Below, in pieces: positions 36,355 to 44,567 of a stretch of DNA of 64,000 nucleotides. Every line of letters begins with the position of its first letter. The first letter of the stretch is position 1. This stretch comes from JAAFHN01 sp031421855. GTDB lineage: Bacteria; Pseudomonadota; Gammaproteobacteria; Burkholderiales; Burkholderiaceae_C. The stretch lies in assembly GCA_031421855.1 (NCBI GenBank), contig JANOPN010000182.1, positions 1-64,000 of the forward strand. Direction: 5' to 3'. Position numbers and translations under genes: made by a program. The notes beneath the pieces are model-generated. The model ran no database searches. It worked only from the letters and a program-made list of their open reading frames with translations, and had not been told where the DNA came from.

Positions 36355-36522
36355 TCAAGCCATGAACACCGCGATGAAGGCCAACAAGAAGATCAAAATG
36401 CCGCCAACGACCGGAATCACGATTGGGATGTAAGGCACGATGGCCTCAATCGGGTCTTTTTCGTGGGCAGCGGGTGCATCGTGGCCAGCCTCGTGGGCCG
36501 GTGCAGGGTGAGCGTTTGACAT
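36355..36522 (-). CDS. Small single-helix membrane protein, 55 residues
   Basis: The N-terminal half is rich in His, Ala and Pro (MSNAHPAPAHEAGHDAPAAHEKDP), the C-terminal half is one strong hydrophobic helix (IPIVIPVVGGILIFLLAFIAVFM). ATG 36522 is chosen as the second Met of the open frame; no strong ribosome binding site is seen. The His-rich head could bind metal, but that is speculation. It lies upstream of pckG on the same strand. Confidence 0.6.
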   Translation of the reverse strand: MSNAHPAPAHEAGHDAPAAHEKDPIEAIVPYIPIVIPVVGGILIFLLAFIAVFMA

Positions 36523-36685
36523 GGGGATGGTGCTAAATGGTTGCAATGGTTGACCAATTTTACCTGCCGAGGGCCCGTGGTGTGTGGGAATTGCTCATTT
36601 CAAGTCCCAAAATAGGGCCGTCATCGCCCACACCCAGTCGTGCGTTGAACACCCAGCATCCAAACACGTCAACAAGGCTCGCTAC

Positions 36686-37174
36686 ATGATCGCTCGCATT
36701 TTCTCTGGCAAAGTCACCCGCACAGTCGCACGTACAGCCATGTTCATTGCCGTCGCCGCAGCCGTGGTCTCGGTCACCGGCTGCGCTACACAAGGCCCTA
36801 GTAGCACCCAAGCTCGCCCCATCATCTACCCCAACGCCGTGTTCAATCGCTTGGGCGAAGGCCAAGCCCGCACCGAAGTCGACTCGTGCATGGCGCGCGC
36901 CACCCAAGCGGTGAGCGCCGAGGCCCACAACGACAGCAACCGCCGCGCAGGCCAAGCGGCGGCCACAGCGGCTGTCGCGGCTGCAGTCGGCTCGCTCGTA
37001 TCGGGCAGTGGTTTGAAGCAAAGCGCTCAAAACGCCGCTGGCGGCGCAGCAGTTGCCGGTGCTACTGTCGCCACCGCCGGTGCATTTGAAGGCGGCAAAG
37101 CCAACAGCACCCACCGCGCCTTTGTTCAACGCTGCGTAAGCGAAAAGGGCTTGGAGATCATTGGCTGGAATTAA
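36686..37174 (+). CDS. Glycine-zipper outer-membrane lipoprotein
   Basis: A 162-residue protein with a lipoprotein signal (hydrophobic run then VSVTGCATQ, Cys at about residue 32) and a central alternating Gly/Ala region (about 90-135) typical of glycine-zipper membrane-inserting segments. Two further Cys residues (in VDSCMARA and VQRCVSEKG) could form a disulphide. ATG 36686 gives a normal lipoprotein signal; the longer open frame does not. No partner is evident; it is convergent with chrA. Confidence 0.75.
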   Translation: MIARIFSGKVTRTVARTAMFIAVAAAVVSVTGCATQGPSSTQARPIIYPNAVFNRLGEGQARTEVDSCMARATQAVSAEAHNDSNRRAGQAAATAAVAAAVGSLVSGSGLKQSAQNAAGGAAVAGATVATAGAFEGGKANSTHRAFVQRCVSEKGLEIIGWN

Positions 37175-37185
37175 GGTCTTCCGAT

Positions 37186-38652
37186 TTAAGTCAGCAACCA
37201 GCCCAGCGCCGCGCAAACCAGCACCACTTCCAAGGCCGAGCGCTGAAACCGCCAAAGCGCCAGCAACGCCAGCACCGACAAGCTGGTGGCCAGTGCCCAC
37301 TTGGGGAGCATCAACCCAAACAAGGGCGCAACCCCTGCCAGCCCCAAGTTGGCGGCGATGAACGTCACCGCCAGCGATGCCATCACGCCGACCACGGCTG
37401 CGCTGATGGCACCCAGCGGCCCCGCCCAGCGCGGGGCTTGGCGGGTGGCCTCAACCCAAGGCCCACCGCCCAAAATGAATGCAAAACTGGGCAAAAACGT
37501 GAACCAAGCTGCCACAGCCGCACCAGCGACCGCGCCCGCCAACATGGCGTTTGGCCCCAGCACCTGGGTCGTCCACGCGCCCACAAACCCGACATAAGCC
37601 ACCACCAAAATCAGCGGCCCAGGCGTGCTCTCGCCCAAAGCCAGCCCCGCCATCATCTGCGAGTGGCTCAGCCAGCCAAACTGCTCCACCGCCGCTTGGC
37701 TCACATAGGGCAACACCGCATACGCGCCGCCAAACGTCACCAAAGCCGCCTTGGTGAACAAGATCGCCATTTGCGTCAAGGGGTCAGACGCGCCACGTGT
37801 GTGCCACAACGCCAACATCGGCGCGGCCCAAAGCGTCGCGAAAATGCCCACAACCCAAGCCAAGCGTGTCATGGACGGCGTGGTGTGGGAGGGCGCGGCC
37901 GCGTCGTCATGAATCACGTGCCGTGGCCCACCCAAAGCCGATGCGCTTGGCTTGCCGTGAGCCACAGGCACCCTCTCGGCGCGCTTGGCCAGCCAAAAGC
38001 CAACGGCTGCGGCCACCGCAACCACCCAAAAAAATGACGCAATGCCGGTCAACATCACAATCAAACCGATAGCAGCCAAGCACCAATATCCGGTGACCAA
38101 GAGCCGATTTGACTCTTTTTTTGCCGCATCGACCTCGTTTGGGGTGTTTTGAGGCTTCAGCACGCGACTTGCCAAGCGCCACACGGCATGAACAATCAGC
38201 GCGGCCACAGCGGCGTTGAGCCCCAGCAACACCCCGCCCATCCAAGGCGTGTGCCCCTGCGCAACAAAAAGCCAGCTCAAACCCACCAACATGAACCACG
38301 CCGGCAGCACAAACAAGCCGCCCGCCACCACCGCGCCGCGCACGCCGTGCAGCAACCAGCCGATGTAGGTGGCCAATTGCTGCGCCTCTGGCCCCGGCAG
38401 CACCATGCAAAACGACAGCGCGTGCCCAAACCGGTCGGGGCTGATCCATCGCTTGCGCTCCACCAGCTCGCGCTGCATCACCGCAATTTGCCCCGCTGGC
38501 CCGCCAAAACTGATGAACCCCAGCTTCAACCAAAACCAAAACGCCTGAATGAAGCTTGGGGGCGTGATTTCTACCTGTTTTTGGCCATTGGTCTCGGAAT
38601 TCATTGGGTTAGTTGCTATTGTTTTTGATGAGTCGGATGTGGTGACCATCAT
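37186..38652 (-). CDS. chrA: Chromate transporter ChrA (long-chain type)
   Basis: A 488-residue membrane protein of the CHR family that exports chromate. Two homologous halves are visible: the first with KLGFISFGGPAGQIAVMQRELVERKRWIS and MVLPGPEAQQLA, the second with FTKAALVTFGGAYAVLPYVSQAAVEQFGWLS and GLALGESTPGPLILV. It contains two in-frame R65 copies: one at the N terminus (38575-38632, IATNPMNSETNGQK) and one in the segment linking the halves (38065-38118, read in the hydrophobic frame as LLVTGYWCLAAIGL, part of a membrane helix). ATG 38652 overlaps the chrB-like stop (ATGA). Confidence 0.9.
   Translation of the reverse strand: MMVTTSDSSKTIATNPMNSETNGQKQVEITPPSFIQAFWFWLKLGFISFGGPAGQIAVMQRELVERKRWISPDRFGHALSFCMVLPGPEAQQLATYIGWLLHGVRGAVVAGGLFVLPAWFMLVGLSWLFVAQGHTPWMGGVLLGLNAAVAALIVHAVWRLASRVLKPQNTPNEVDAAKKESNRLLVTGYWCLAAIGLIVMLTGIASFFWVVAVAAAVGFWLAKRAERVPVAHGKPSASALGGPRHVIHDDAAAPSHTTPSMTRLAWVVGIFATLWAAPMLALWHTRGASDPLTQMAILFTKAALVTFGGAYAVLPYVSQAAVEQFGWLSHSQMMAGLALGESTPGPLILVVAYVGFVGAWTTQVLGPNAMLAGAVAGAAVAAWFTFLPSFAFILGGGPWVEATRQAPRWAGPLGAISAAVVGVMASLAVTFIAANLGLAGVAPLFGLMLPKWALATSLSVLALLALWRFQRSALEVVLVCAALGWLLT
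38065..38118 (+). repeat. R65 repeat copy 7, inside chrA (central)
   Basis: Reads GATAGCAGCCAAGCACCAAT then ATCCGGTGACCAAGAGCCGA, a more diverged copy. The gene on the other strand reads its complement as a hydrophobic segment. Confidence 0.65.
38575..38632 (-). repeat. R65 repeat copy 8, inside chrA (N-terminal)
   Basis: Reads GGCCATTGGTCTCGGAATTC then ATTGGGTTAGTTGCTATTGT. On the chrA strand it encodes the polar segment before the first conserved block, so ChrA begins with element-derived residues. Confidence 0.85.
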
Positions 38653-39527
38653 GGCGTCCACCGGTGTTGCTCGTTGACTTGGGCGACTTGGTCACCGCAC
38701 CAGGCGTAGAGCGCGTCGTACACCGGCAACATCGCCGCCAGCATGGCCAAGTCATCGTGCGCGTACAGGCGCGAGTACCCCAGCGAAATCGACAACAGGC
38801 CGGCCGACTGCGCGCTCAAGTCCAAGCGGTCCGTGTCTGCCCCGCGCACGACCTGAGCCAGCAAGTCCAAGGCGGGCAAGCGCAGCTCAAACGCCGCCAA
38901 AAACGCGTCAAAACTGCACAACTCGCCGCCATGTTCAAGCGGCGCGCCGGGTATGTCGTAGGCAATCGCGTCGAGCGCCGCAGCCTGTGCGAAGACGGCC
39001 GACTTGGGCACGTACACAAACTCAGCGCGAGCGTCGATGAAGCGTCGCACCAACCATGGGCAGGCAATGCGATCAATTTTGGGTCGCTCTCGCGTGATCC
39101 AGCGCGAGATTCGCACACCGTCCACACCCAAATCGGCGCGTTTTGCCAGGGTTGGCAAGCGCTGCAGGCGAAGCTCATTCATCAACTCAAGCGGGTCGAC
39201 GCCGCCTTCGCCGCCTTCGATCCCCCCTTGCAAATAGCTCGCCTGCCAGCCCAAGTCTCGCAACTGCGATGCCGCGTCAAAACCCACGTTGTGGCCATAG
39301 ACACAGTAAACGAGCACCTCGCTTGGTGTGTGAGTCGCGCCAAAGGCGCGGACCTCATCTGGCGGGCAATGCCGCGCAGCTGGCAGCATCCGCTGGCTCG
39401 CGGCAAAGGCGGCTGGGCGTCGCACGTCGAGCACCCAAGGCGAGTCGGCACGCCCCAGCCGCGCCGCAAACTGTGCGGGGCTCATGGTGGGGGGTGAAGG
39501 TGAACGAGTGAAAGCTGCGGTGTCCAT
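38649..39527 (-). CDS. Rhodanese–ChrB-type chromate resistance protein
   Basis: A 292-residue fusion: an N-terminal rhodanese domain (about 15-110, VLDVRRPAAFAAS and active Cys in VYCVYGHNVG) and a C-terminal ChrB domain (about 135-285, WITRERPKIDRIACPWLVRRFID and FVP-like YVPKS). ChrB proteins are linked to chromate resistance, as sensor or regulator. Here the classic N-terminal ChrB part is replaced by rhodanese, suggesting a sulphur- or thiol-related role. It precedes chrA with an ATGA overlap. ATG 39527 has GAGGAA about 12 bp upstream. Confidence 0.85.
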   Translation of the reverse strand: MDTAAFTRSPSPPTMSPAQFAARLGRADSPWVLDVRRPAAFAASQRMLPAARHCPPDEVRAFGATHTPSEVLVYCVYGHNVGFDAASQLRDLGWQASYLQGGIEGGEGGVDPLELMNELRLQRLPTLAKRADLGVDGVRISRWITRERPKIDRIACPWLVRRFIDARAEFVYVPKSAVFAQAAALDAIAYDIPGAPLEHGGELCSFDAFLAAFELRLPALDLLAQVVRGADTDRLDLSAQSAGLLSISLGYSRLYAHDDLAMLAAMLPVYDALYAWCGDQVAQVNEQHRWTP

Positions 39528-39663
39528 TGGCGAAATTCCTCAAAGAGAAAAGCCAGCACTTGGACGGGACACCGTCTATCCGCGAAGGATTCGGGAGGCT
39601 GTGAATCCCGATTTGGGAATTCTAGCGCCGAATGGCGCGCGCCTCACAAACCGCAATGACTTT

Positions 39664-39728
39664 AACTATTTTGATAGCAACAAACCCAATGAATCCGGAG
39701 ACCAAGTGCCAATATCTCATCAAATTTG
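39664..39728 (+). repeat. R65 repeat copy 9 (at the stop of the LysR gene)
   Basis: A near-consensus copy: TTTTGATAGCAACAAACCCA then ATGAATCCGGAGACCAAGTG, ending TCTCATCAAATTTG. The stop codon of the minus-strand LysR gene lies in its right edge (ATTTGATGAG on that strand). Confidence 0.9.
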
Positions 39729-40610
39729 CGTCAAAAGCCACTTGGAGAACGCCTCAAACGCCGAATCGCGTCGCAAGAGGGGTGAGCGTGACAGGTAGTA
39801 GCCGCCAGGCGACGTCCATTCGGTGGTTGACAGGCGCATCAAGGCTTGGCTTTGGACGGCGGTTTGGGCCATGAAGTCGGGCAGCAGCGCGACACCCAGA
39901 CCCGTGATGGCGGCGTTCATGGCCATGAACATGAGGTCGAAGCGGGGGCCTGATGCAGCAACTGCGTCGTTGCGCGCCGTTGGCGCGACCGCCTCCAGCC
40001 AACCCGCCCATGCTTGGGGCAATGTGCTGTGCTGCAGCATGTGGTGGCTGGAAAACACGGCGGTGTTTGCGGCGTGGGGCTCGCGGGCGATCCAGGCGGG
40101 TGCGGCGTAGGGCGAGAGCTTCAAGCCCATGACGAATGCGCATGACGCATCGGTTCGTGCCTCGGCTCTGAATTCAACCGCTGCGTCAATTTGGCGGTTG
40201 CTGAAATTGGCCGCGCCCACTTGGGTGAGCAAGTTGAGGCACACATCGCTGTTGGCTTGGCGAAAGTCGCTCAGGCGTGGAATGAGCCAGTGGTTGCCCC
40301 ATGAGGCGGGAATCGACAAGCTGAGTGTGCCGCCCTTGCCTTTGAGGGCCATGAGCTGAGCGGTTGCGGACTCAAGCGTCAACAGCGCGGGTGCGATTTC
40401 GTCCAGGTACGCGCCGCCTGCCTGGGTGAGCTTGAGCCCTTCGCGTCGACGCTCCAGCAGCGCCGTGCCGATCCACCGCTCCAGTGTTTGCACTTGGCGG
40501 CTGACCCCGCCTTGGGTGAGGTGCAACTCCAGCCCGGCGCGGGTGAACGAGCCGGTGCGGGCGCTGGCCTCAAAGCATTGCAGGGCTTGGGTTGACGGGA
40601 TGCGTTGCAT
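39720..40610 (-). CDS. LysR family transcriptional regulator
   Basis: A 296-residue regulator with the N-terminal winged helix (QALQCFEASARTGSFTRAGLELHLTQGGVSRQVQTLE) and a C-terminal substrate-binding domain. The pattern is that of the GcvA-like branch. ATG 40610 has GAGG about 8 bp upstream. It is divergent from the Bug binding-protein gene (94 bp between starts), so it most likely regulates the D-amino acid cluster. Its last residues and stop are contributed by the edge of an R65 copy. Confidence 0.92.
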   Translation of the reverse strand: MQRIPSTQALQCFEASARTGSFTRAGLELHLTQGGVSRQVQTLERWIGTALLERRREGLKLTQAGGAYLDEIAPALLTLESATAQLMALKGKGGTLSLSIPASWGNHWLIPRLSDFRQANSDVCLNLLTQVGAANFSNRQIDAAVEFRAEARTDASCAFVMGLKLSPYAAPAWIAREPHAANTAVFSSHHMLQHSTLPQAWAGWLEAVAPTARNDAVAASGPRFDLMFMAMNAAITGLGVALLPDFMAQTAVQSQALMRLSTTEWTSPGGYYLSRSPLLRRDSAFEAFSKWLLTQI

Positions 40611-40704
40611 GACAAAACCTCATGGTAGCCGCATATCGCCTCGCTTGCGAGCCGGGTTAGACTTGGCGAAGATTGCGGCACTCTTCACTCGACCCGAGCT
40701 TGTC

Positions 40705-41685
40705 ATGAACCTCAATCGCCGCCGCGCCCTCCAAATCATCCCCGCTGTGGCTAGCTTTGCTTTGCCCGGACTGGCTCGAGCGGCATGGCCTGTCGACAAA
40801 GCCATTCGCTTGGTCGTGCCATCGGCGGCCGGGGGCGCGCCGGACTTGATTTGCCGCATTTTGACCAACGAGCTGTCGCGCACATTGGGGCAGGCCTTTG
40901 TGGTGGACAACCGCCCCGGCGCTGGCGGCGCGATTGGCATCCAAGAGGTCACCCGCGCCGCGCCTGATGGCTACACGCTGGGTTACGGCAACGTGGTGAC
41001 GCTGGCAATCAACCAATCGCTGTACAAAAAGCTGGCCTATGACGCAGATAAACAACTCAGCTCGGTGGCCTTGCTCGGTTATGTGCAAAACGCCTTGGTC
41101 GTGAACCCGAGGCTGGGTGTGAACAGCGTGGCCGAGCTGGTCGCGCTTGCGCAATCGCGCCCCGGGCGGCTCACGATGGGCTCAGCGGGCAACGGCACCA
41201 CGGGGCATTTGGGGGGCGAGTTGTTCAAGTCAATGACCAAAAGCTTCATCACCCACGTGCCGTATCGGGGCAGCCCGCAGGCGATTCAAGACCTGATCGG
41301 CGGGCAAATTGACTTGATGTTTGACAACTTGAGCTCGGTGGGGCAACACATCAAGGGCGGGCGCGTTCGCGCGCTGGCCGTGTCGGGCGCGCAGCGCTCG
41401 GCGCAGTTCCCGGAGTTGCCAACGGTTGCGCAAGCCGGTGTGGCTGGCTACGAGACCGTGGCTTGGGGCGGCATCGTGGCTCCAGCGGGCACGCCGACTG
41501 AAGTCATCAACCGACTCAATGCCGAGATCAACAAGGTGTTGGCAACACCCTCGGTCGCGGCCAAGTTTGCTGATTTGTCGTTTGAGTCAACGATTGCCCC
41601 GCCTGGCCGCTTGATGGAGCGCGCGGTGCGAGAGCGGCCAATGTGGGCCGCAGTGGTGGCGCGATCAGGTGCCAAGGTGGACTGA
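40705..41685 (+). CDS. Bug/TctC-type periplasmic binding protein
   Basis: A 326-residue tripartite tricarboxylate transporter binding protein. A signal peptide with a twin Arg-like start (NRRRALQIIPAVASFALPGLARA) precedes the conserved IRLVVPSAAGGAPDLICR, VDNRPGAGGAIG, HVPYRGSPQAIQDLIGGQIDLMFDN and QAGVAGYETVAWGGIVAPAGTP. No membrane partners (TctA, TctB) are in the window, as for most of the many Bug proteins of this order. The neighbouring genes suggest it binds an N-acyl amino acid or D-amino acid derivative; this is inference. The next gene starts at or just before its stop. Confidence 0.92.
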   Translation: MNLNRRRALQIIPAVASFALPGLARAAWPVDKAIRLVVPSAAGGAPDLICRILTNELSRTLGQAFVVDNRPGAGGAIGIQEVTRAAPDGYTLGYGNVVTLAINQSLYKKLAYDADKQLSSVALLGYVQNALVVNPRLGVNSVAELVALAQSRPGRLTMGSAGNGTTGHLGGELFKSMTKSFITHVPYRGSPQAIQDLIGGQIDLMFDNLSSVGQHIKGGRVRALAVSGAQRSAQFPELPTVAQAGVAGYETVAWGGIVAPAGTPTEVINRLNAEINKVLATPSVAAKFADLSFESTIAPPGRLMERAVRERPMWAAVVARSGAKVD

Positions 41686-41686
41686 T

Positions 41687-43159
41687 TTGTTGGATGTTCT
41701 GTTCAAAAACGCGCAATTGATTGATGGCACAGGCGCGCCCGCCTGGCGAGGTGATCTGGGCATTGCCGAGGGTTGCATTCAATGGATCGGCCGCGAGAGC
41801 CACGCTCAAGCCGTCGAGGTTGTCGACTGCGAAGGTCTGGCATTGGCCCCCGGATTCATTGATGCGCATACGCACGACGACGCCTTGGTGCTGGAGCGCG
41901 CCGCACGGGGGCAAGCGCACCCCAAGCTGTCGCAGGGCGTGACGACCGTGATCACCGGCAACTGCGGGGTGAGTGCGGCACCCTTGCAAGCCAGCGACGT
42001 GCCCGCGCCGCTGGATATTTTGGGCTTGGCGGCGTACCGCTTTGGCGGTTTCGCGGCGTATTTGGATGCGTTAACCGCGCATCAGCCTGCGCTGAACGTG
42101 GCGGCGTTGGTTGGGCACACCACGTTGCGCGTTAAGCATGTGCGCAATGTCGAGCTTGCTGCGAATGCGCGTGAAGTCGAGGCCATGGCGGCCGATGTCG
42201 CCGAGGCGCTGCACGCGGGGGCTTGGGGAATGTCGACCGGCGTGTATTACCCACCAGCCAGGGCCGCAACAACGGCCGAGTTGATTGGCGTGGCGCAACC
42301 CCTGCGAAGTCACGGGGGCAAGCGACGCGTGCGGGGCGTCATCACCATGCATTTGCGTGATGAGGGCGAGCACATCGATGCCGCGATGCGCGAGGCTTTT
42401 GCTGTCGGTGCTGCCATCGGCTGCGAGCTGGTGCTGTCGCATCACAAATTGATGGGCGTGGCGCAACACGGCAAGAGCGTGGCGACTTTGGCTGCGGTGT
42501 CAAAAGCGGCGCTGGGCCAGAGGGTGTGTTTGGACTGCTACCCGTATGACGCATCAAGCACGATGTTGCTGCCCGAGCGGGTTGCGCAGTCGCGCGCTGT
42601 GCGCATCACCTGGTCGCGGGCGCAACCCGATGCAGCCGGGCGCATGTTGCATGAGTTGGCGGCCGAGCAAGGCATCAGCCCCGAGGCCATGGCCCGAGCC
42701 CTGTTGCCCGCTGGCGCGATCTACTTTGCGATGGACCCAAGCGATGTGGAGCGAATTTTGAAGCACGAGCTCACCATGATTGGCTCAGACGGTTTGGCGC
42801 ACGACGCGCAACCCCATCCGCGCCTGTGGGGCAGCTTTTCGCGTGTTTTGGGGCATTTCAGCCGCGACAGGGGCTTGTTTTCGCTCGAGGCCGCAATTCA
42901 CAAAATGACCGGCTTGACGGCACGCCGCTTTGGCCTTGACCAGGCAAACGCGCAGCAACCGGCGCGAGGCTTGCTGGCGCAAGGTGCCGCCGCTGATTTG
43001 GTGCTGTTTGACCCGCATCGCATCGCCGACCAAGCAACCTACGACCACCCCACGCGCGCATCGGTCGGCGTGGAGCGCGTGTACGTCAACGGCCAACTGG
43101 CCAGCGGCCCCCAAGGGGTTGTGCACGCCCGCGCGGGTCGTGTTTTGCGCCGCGTCTAG
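41687..43159 (+). CDS. N-acyl-D-amino-acid deacylase (amidohydrolase superfamily)
   Basis: About 490 residues. The fold starts with LFKNAQLIDGTGAP, the metal-site motif is in PGFIDAHTHDD, followed by GVTTVITGNCGVS (with the Cys typical of D-aminoacylases) and late His and Asp positions in LSHHKL, IGSDGLAHD and HPRLWGSFSRVLG. It removes the acyl group from N-acyl-D-amino acids, releasing D-amino acids. The start is uncertain: TTG 41687 just after the binding-protein stop, or GTG 41669 inside it. Operon with the genes on either side. Confidence 0.88.
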   Translation: MLDVLFKNAQLIDGTGAPAWRGDLGIAEGCIQWIGRESHAQAVEVVDCEGLALAPGFIDAHTHDDALVLERAARGQAHPKLSQGVTTVITGNCGVSAAPLQASDVPAPLDILGLAAYRFGGFAAYLDALTAHQPALNVAALVGHTTLRVKHVRNVELAANAREVEAMAADVAEALHAGAWGMSTGVYYPPARAATTAELIGVAQPLRSHGGKRRVRGVITMHLRDEGEHIDAAMREAFAVGAAIGCELVLSHHKLMGVAQHGKSVATLAAVSKAALGQRVCLDCYPYDASSTMLLPERVAQSRAVRITWSRAQPDAAGRMLHELAAEQGISPEAMARALLPAGAIYFAMDPSDVERILKHELTMIGSDGLAHDAQPHPRLWGSFSRVLGHFSRDRGLFSLEAAIHKMTGLTARRFGLDQANAQQPARGLLAQGAAADLVLFDPHRIADQATYDHPTRASVGVERVYVNGQLASGPQGVVHARAGRVLRRV

Positions 43160-43207
43160 TATCCTCGTCGATTCAGTTCTATGCCAATTTCACCAGATCT
43201 CCGACCC

Positions 43208-44443
43208 ATGACCGCTTCAAACCTGCCTGATTTGCCTTGCTACCTCAACGGTGACTTCACTGTGCTCAGCGAGGCCAAAGTCTCGGTGATGGATCGCGGG
43301 TTTATTTTTGGCGACGGCATTTATGAGGTCGTTCCGGCCTACGCAGGCGCGCCGTTTCGGTTTGATGACCACTTTGCCCGCATGGAGCGCGGCTTGGCCG
43401 AGTTGCGCATCACCAACCCAATGACCAAGCCCGAGTGGCGCGAAATGGTCCAGGCATTGATATCAAAATTGATAGCATCTAGCCCAATAGATCCGGCGAC
43501 CAAGGGCCAAAATGTCATCAAAACAGATGCGGCGCAGCTGGTTTACATCCAAATCACCCGTGGCGTGGCCATGCGCGACCACGCCATGCCAAAAGACATC
43601 ACGCCCACGGTGTTTGCCTTTGCCAATGTGATGAAGCCGCCAACCGCACAGCAGCGCGCCCAAGGCGTGGCCTGCGTGAGTGCGGACGATTTTCGCTGGG
43701 CCAAGGCGCACATCAAATCAACGAGTTTGCTCGGCGCAGTCATGTCGCGCCAAATCAGCGCCGATGTCGGCGCGATGGAAACGGTGATGTTTCGGGGCGA
43801 CTGCTTGAGTGAAGCGGCCGCCAGCAACGTGTGGATCGTGAAAGATGGCAGCGTGATCGGGCCTAAAAAGAACAATTTGGTGCTTGAAGGCATCCGTTAC
43901 GGGCTGATTGAGCAAATTTGCAAACAGCAAGGCATCGGGTTTGAGCTGCGCGACATCAGCCGCGCCGAGGTGTTGGCCGCAGACGAGATGTTGCTGTCCA
44001 GCGCCACCAAAGAGGTTTTGGCGATCACCGAGCTCGATGGCAAACCCGTGGGCACTGGTGCTCATGCCGGCCAACCGGGCCCCGTTGGGGCGGCGCTGTT
44101 TGCAGGCTACCAAGCACAAAAACTCGCCAGCGCCGAGGCCGTGGCGGCTGCCCCCGCCGCTGTGCCCGCCGAGGCACCGGCGAGCCGCGAGACCTTGCTC
44201 GAGTTCCCGTGCGCCTACCCGCTGAAGGTTTTGGGCGCGAAAAGCGACGAGTTCGTGCGCGCCGTGAGCCACATCGCCGCCCAGTTTGACCCCAAATTCG
44301 ATGCCCAAACCGTGACCCTGCGCGAAAGCAGCAAGGGCTCCTACTTGGCCGTGACGCTCAATATCGAAGCCACCAGCAAAGACCAACTCGATGAGCTGTA
44401 TCGCACGCTATCAACGCATCCAATGGTGAAGTGGGCGCTTTGA
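43208..44443 (+). CDS. D-amino acid aminotransferase fused to a DUF493 (YbeD) domain
   Basis: A 411-residue fusion. Residues about 1-310 are a fold-type IV PLP aminotransferase of the D-alanine transaminase type (YLNGDFTVLSEAKVSVMDRGFIFGDGIYEV, the PLP Lys in WAKAHIKSTSLL, and CLSEAAASNVWIVKDG). After a linker of Ala and Pro (about 312-332) comes a complete DUF493/YbeD domain (ETLLEFPCAYPLKVLGAKSDEF to HPMVKWAL). In related bacteria these are adjacent separate genes leading to lipB and lipA; here they are one frame and lip genes are absent. An R65 copy adds about 20 residues (LIASSPIDPATKGQNVI) near residue 90. ATG 43208 is chosen over 43181. Confidence 0.88.
   Translation: MTASNLPDLPCYLNGDFTVLSEAKVSVMDRGFIFGDGIYEVVPAYAGAPFRFDDHFARMERGLAELRITNPMTKPEWREMVQALISKLIASSPIDPATKGQNVIKTDAAQLVYIQITRGVAMRDHAMPKDITPTVFAFANVMKPPTAQQRAQGVACVSADDFRWAKAHIKSTSLLGAVMSRQISADVGAMETVMFRGDCLSEAAASNVWIVKDGSVIGPKKNNLVLEGIRYGLIEQICKQQGIGFELRDISRAEVLAADEMLLSSATKEVLAITELDGKPVGTGAHAGQPGPVGAALFAGYQAQKLASAEAVAAAPAAVPAEAPASRETLLEFPCAYPLKVLGAKSDEFVRAVSHIAAQFDPKFDAQTVTLRESSKGSYLAVTLNIEATSKDQLDELYRTLSTHPMVKWAL
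43460..43524 (+). repeat. R65 repeat copy 10, inside the aminotransferase
   Basis: Reads AAAATTGATAGCATCTAGCC then CAATAGATCCGGCGACCAAG, ending GTCATCAAAAC. It is read in the same polar frame as the copies in dprA and at the chrA N terminus. Confidence 0.85.
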
Positions 44444-44547
44444 TAGGACTTACGCAAAACCGCCCCAGCCGCGTTGCAGCTCCTAGCCGTGCTGTTCGCA
44501 CTGTCGTCGTCGCTGCGCCTTGCTAGGACAATTTTGCGTAAGTCCTA
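44444..44547 (+). mobile_element. Short inverted-repeat element, MITE-like, copy 2
   Basis: Starts ATAGGACTTACGCAAAA and ends with its exact complement (TTTTGCGTAAGTCCTAT); the core matches the copy at 19273-19377. It begins directly after the stop of the aminotransferase fusion, where lipB would be expected in relatives. It has no ORF. Confidence 0.85.
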
Positions 44548-44567
44548 TTCAAGTTAGCCGTTCGCCG

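Noticed and set aside
39484..39798. 104-codon plus-strand frame overlapping an R65 copy
   Set aside because: It consists of antisense of the chrB-like start, intergenic DNA and the repeat; no start signal.
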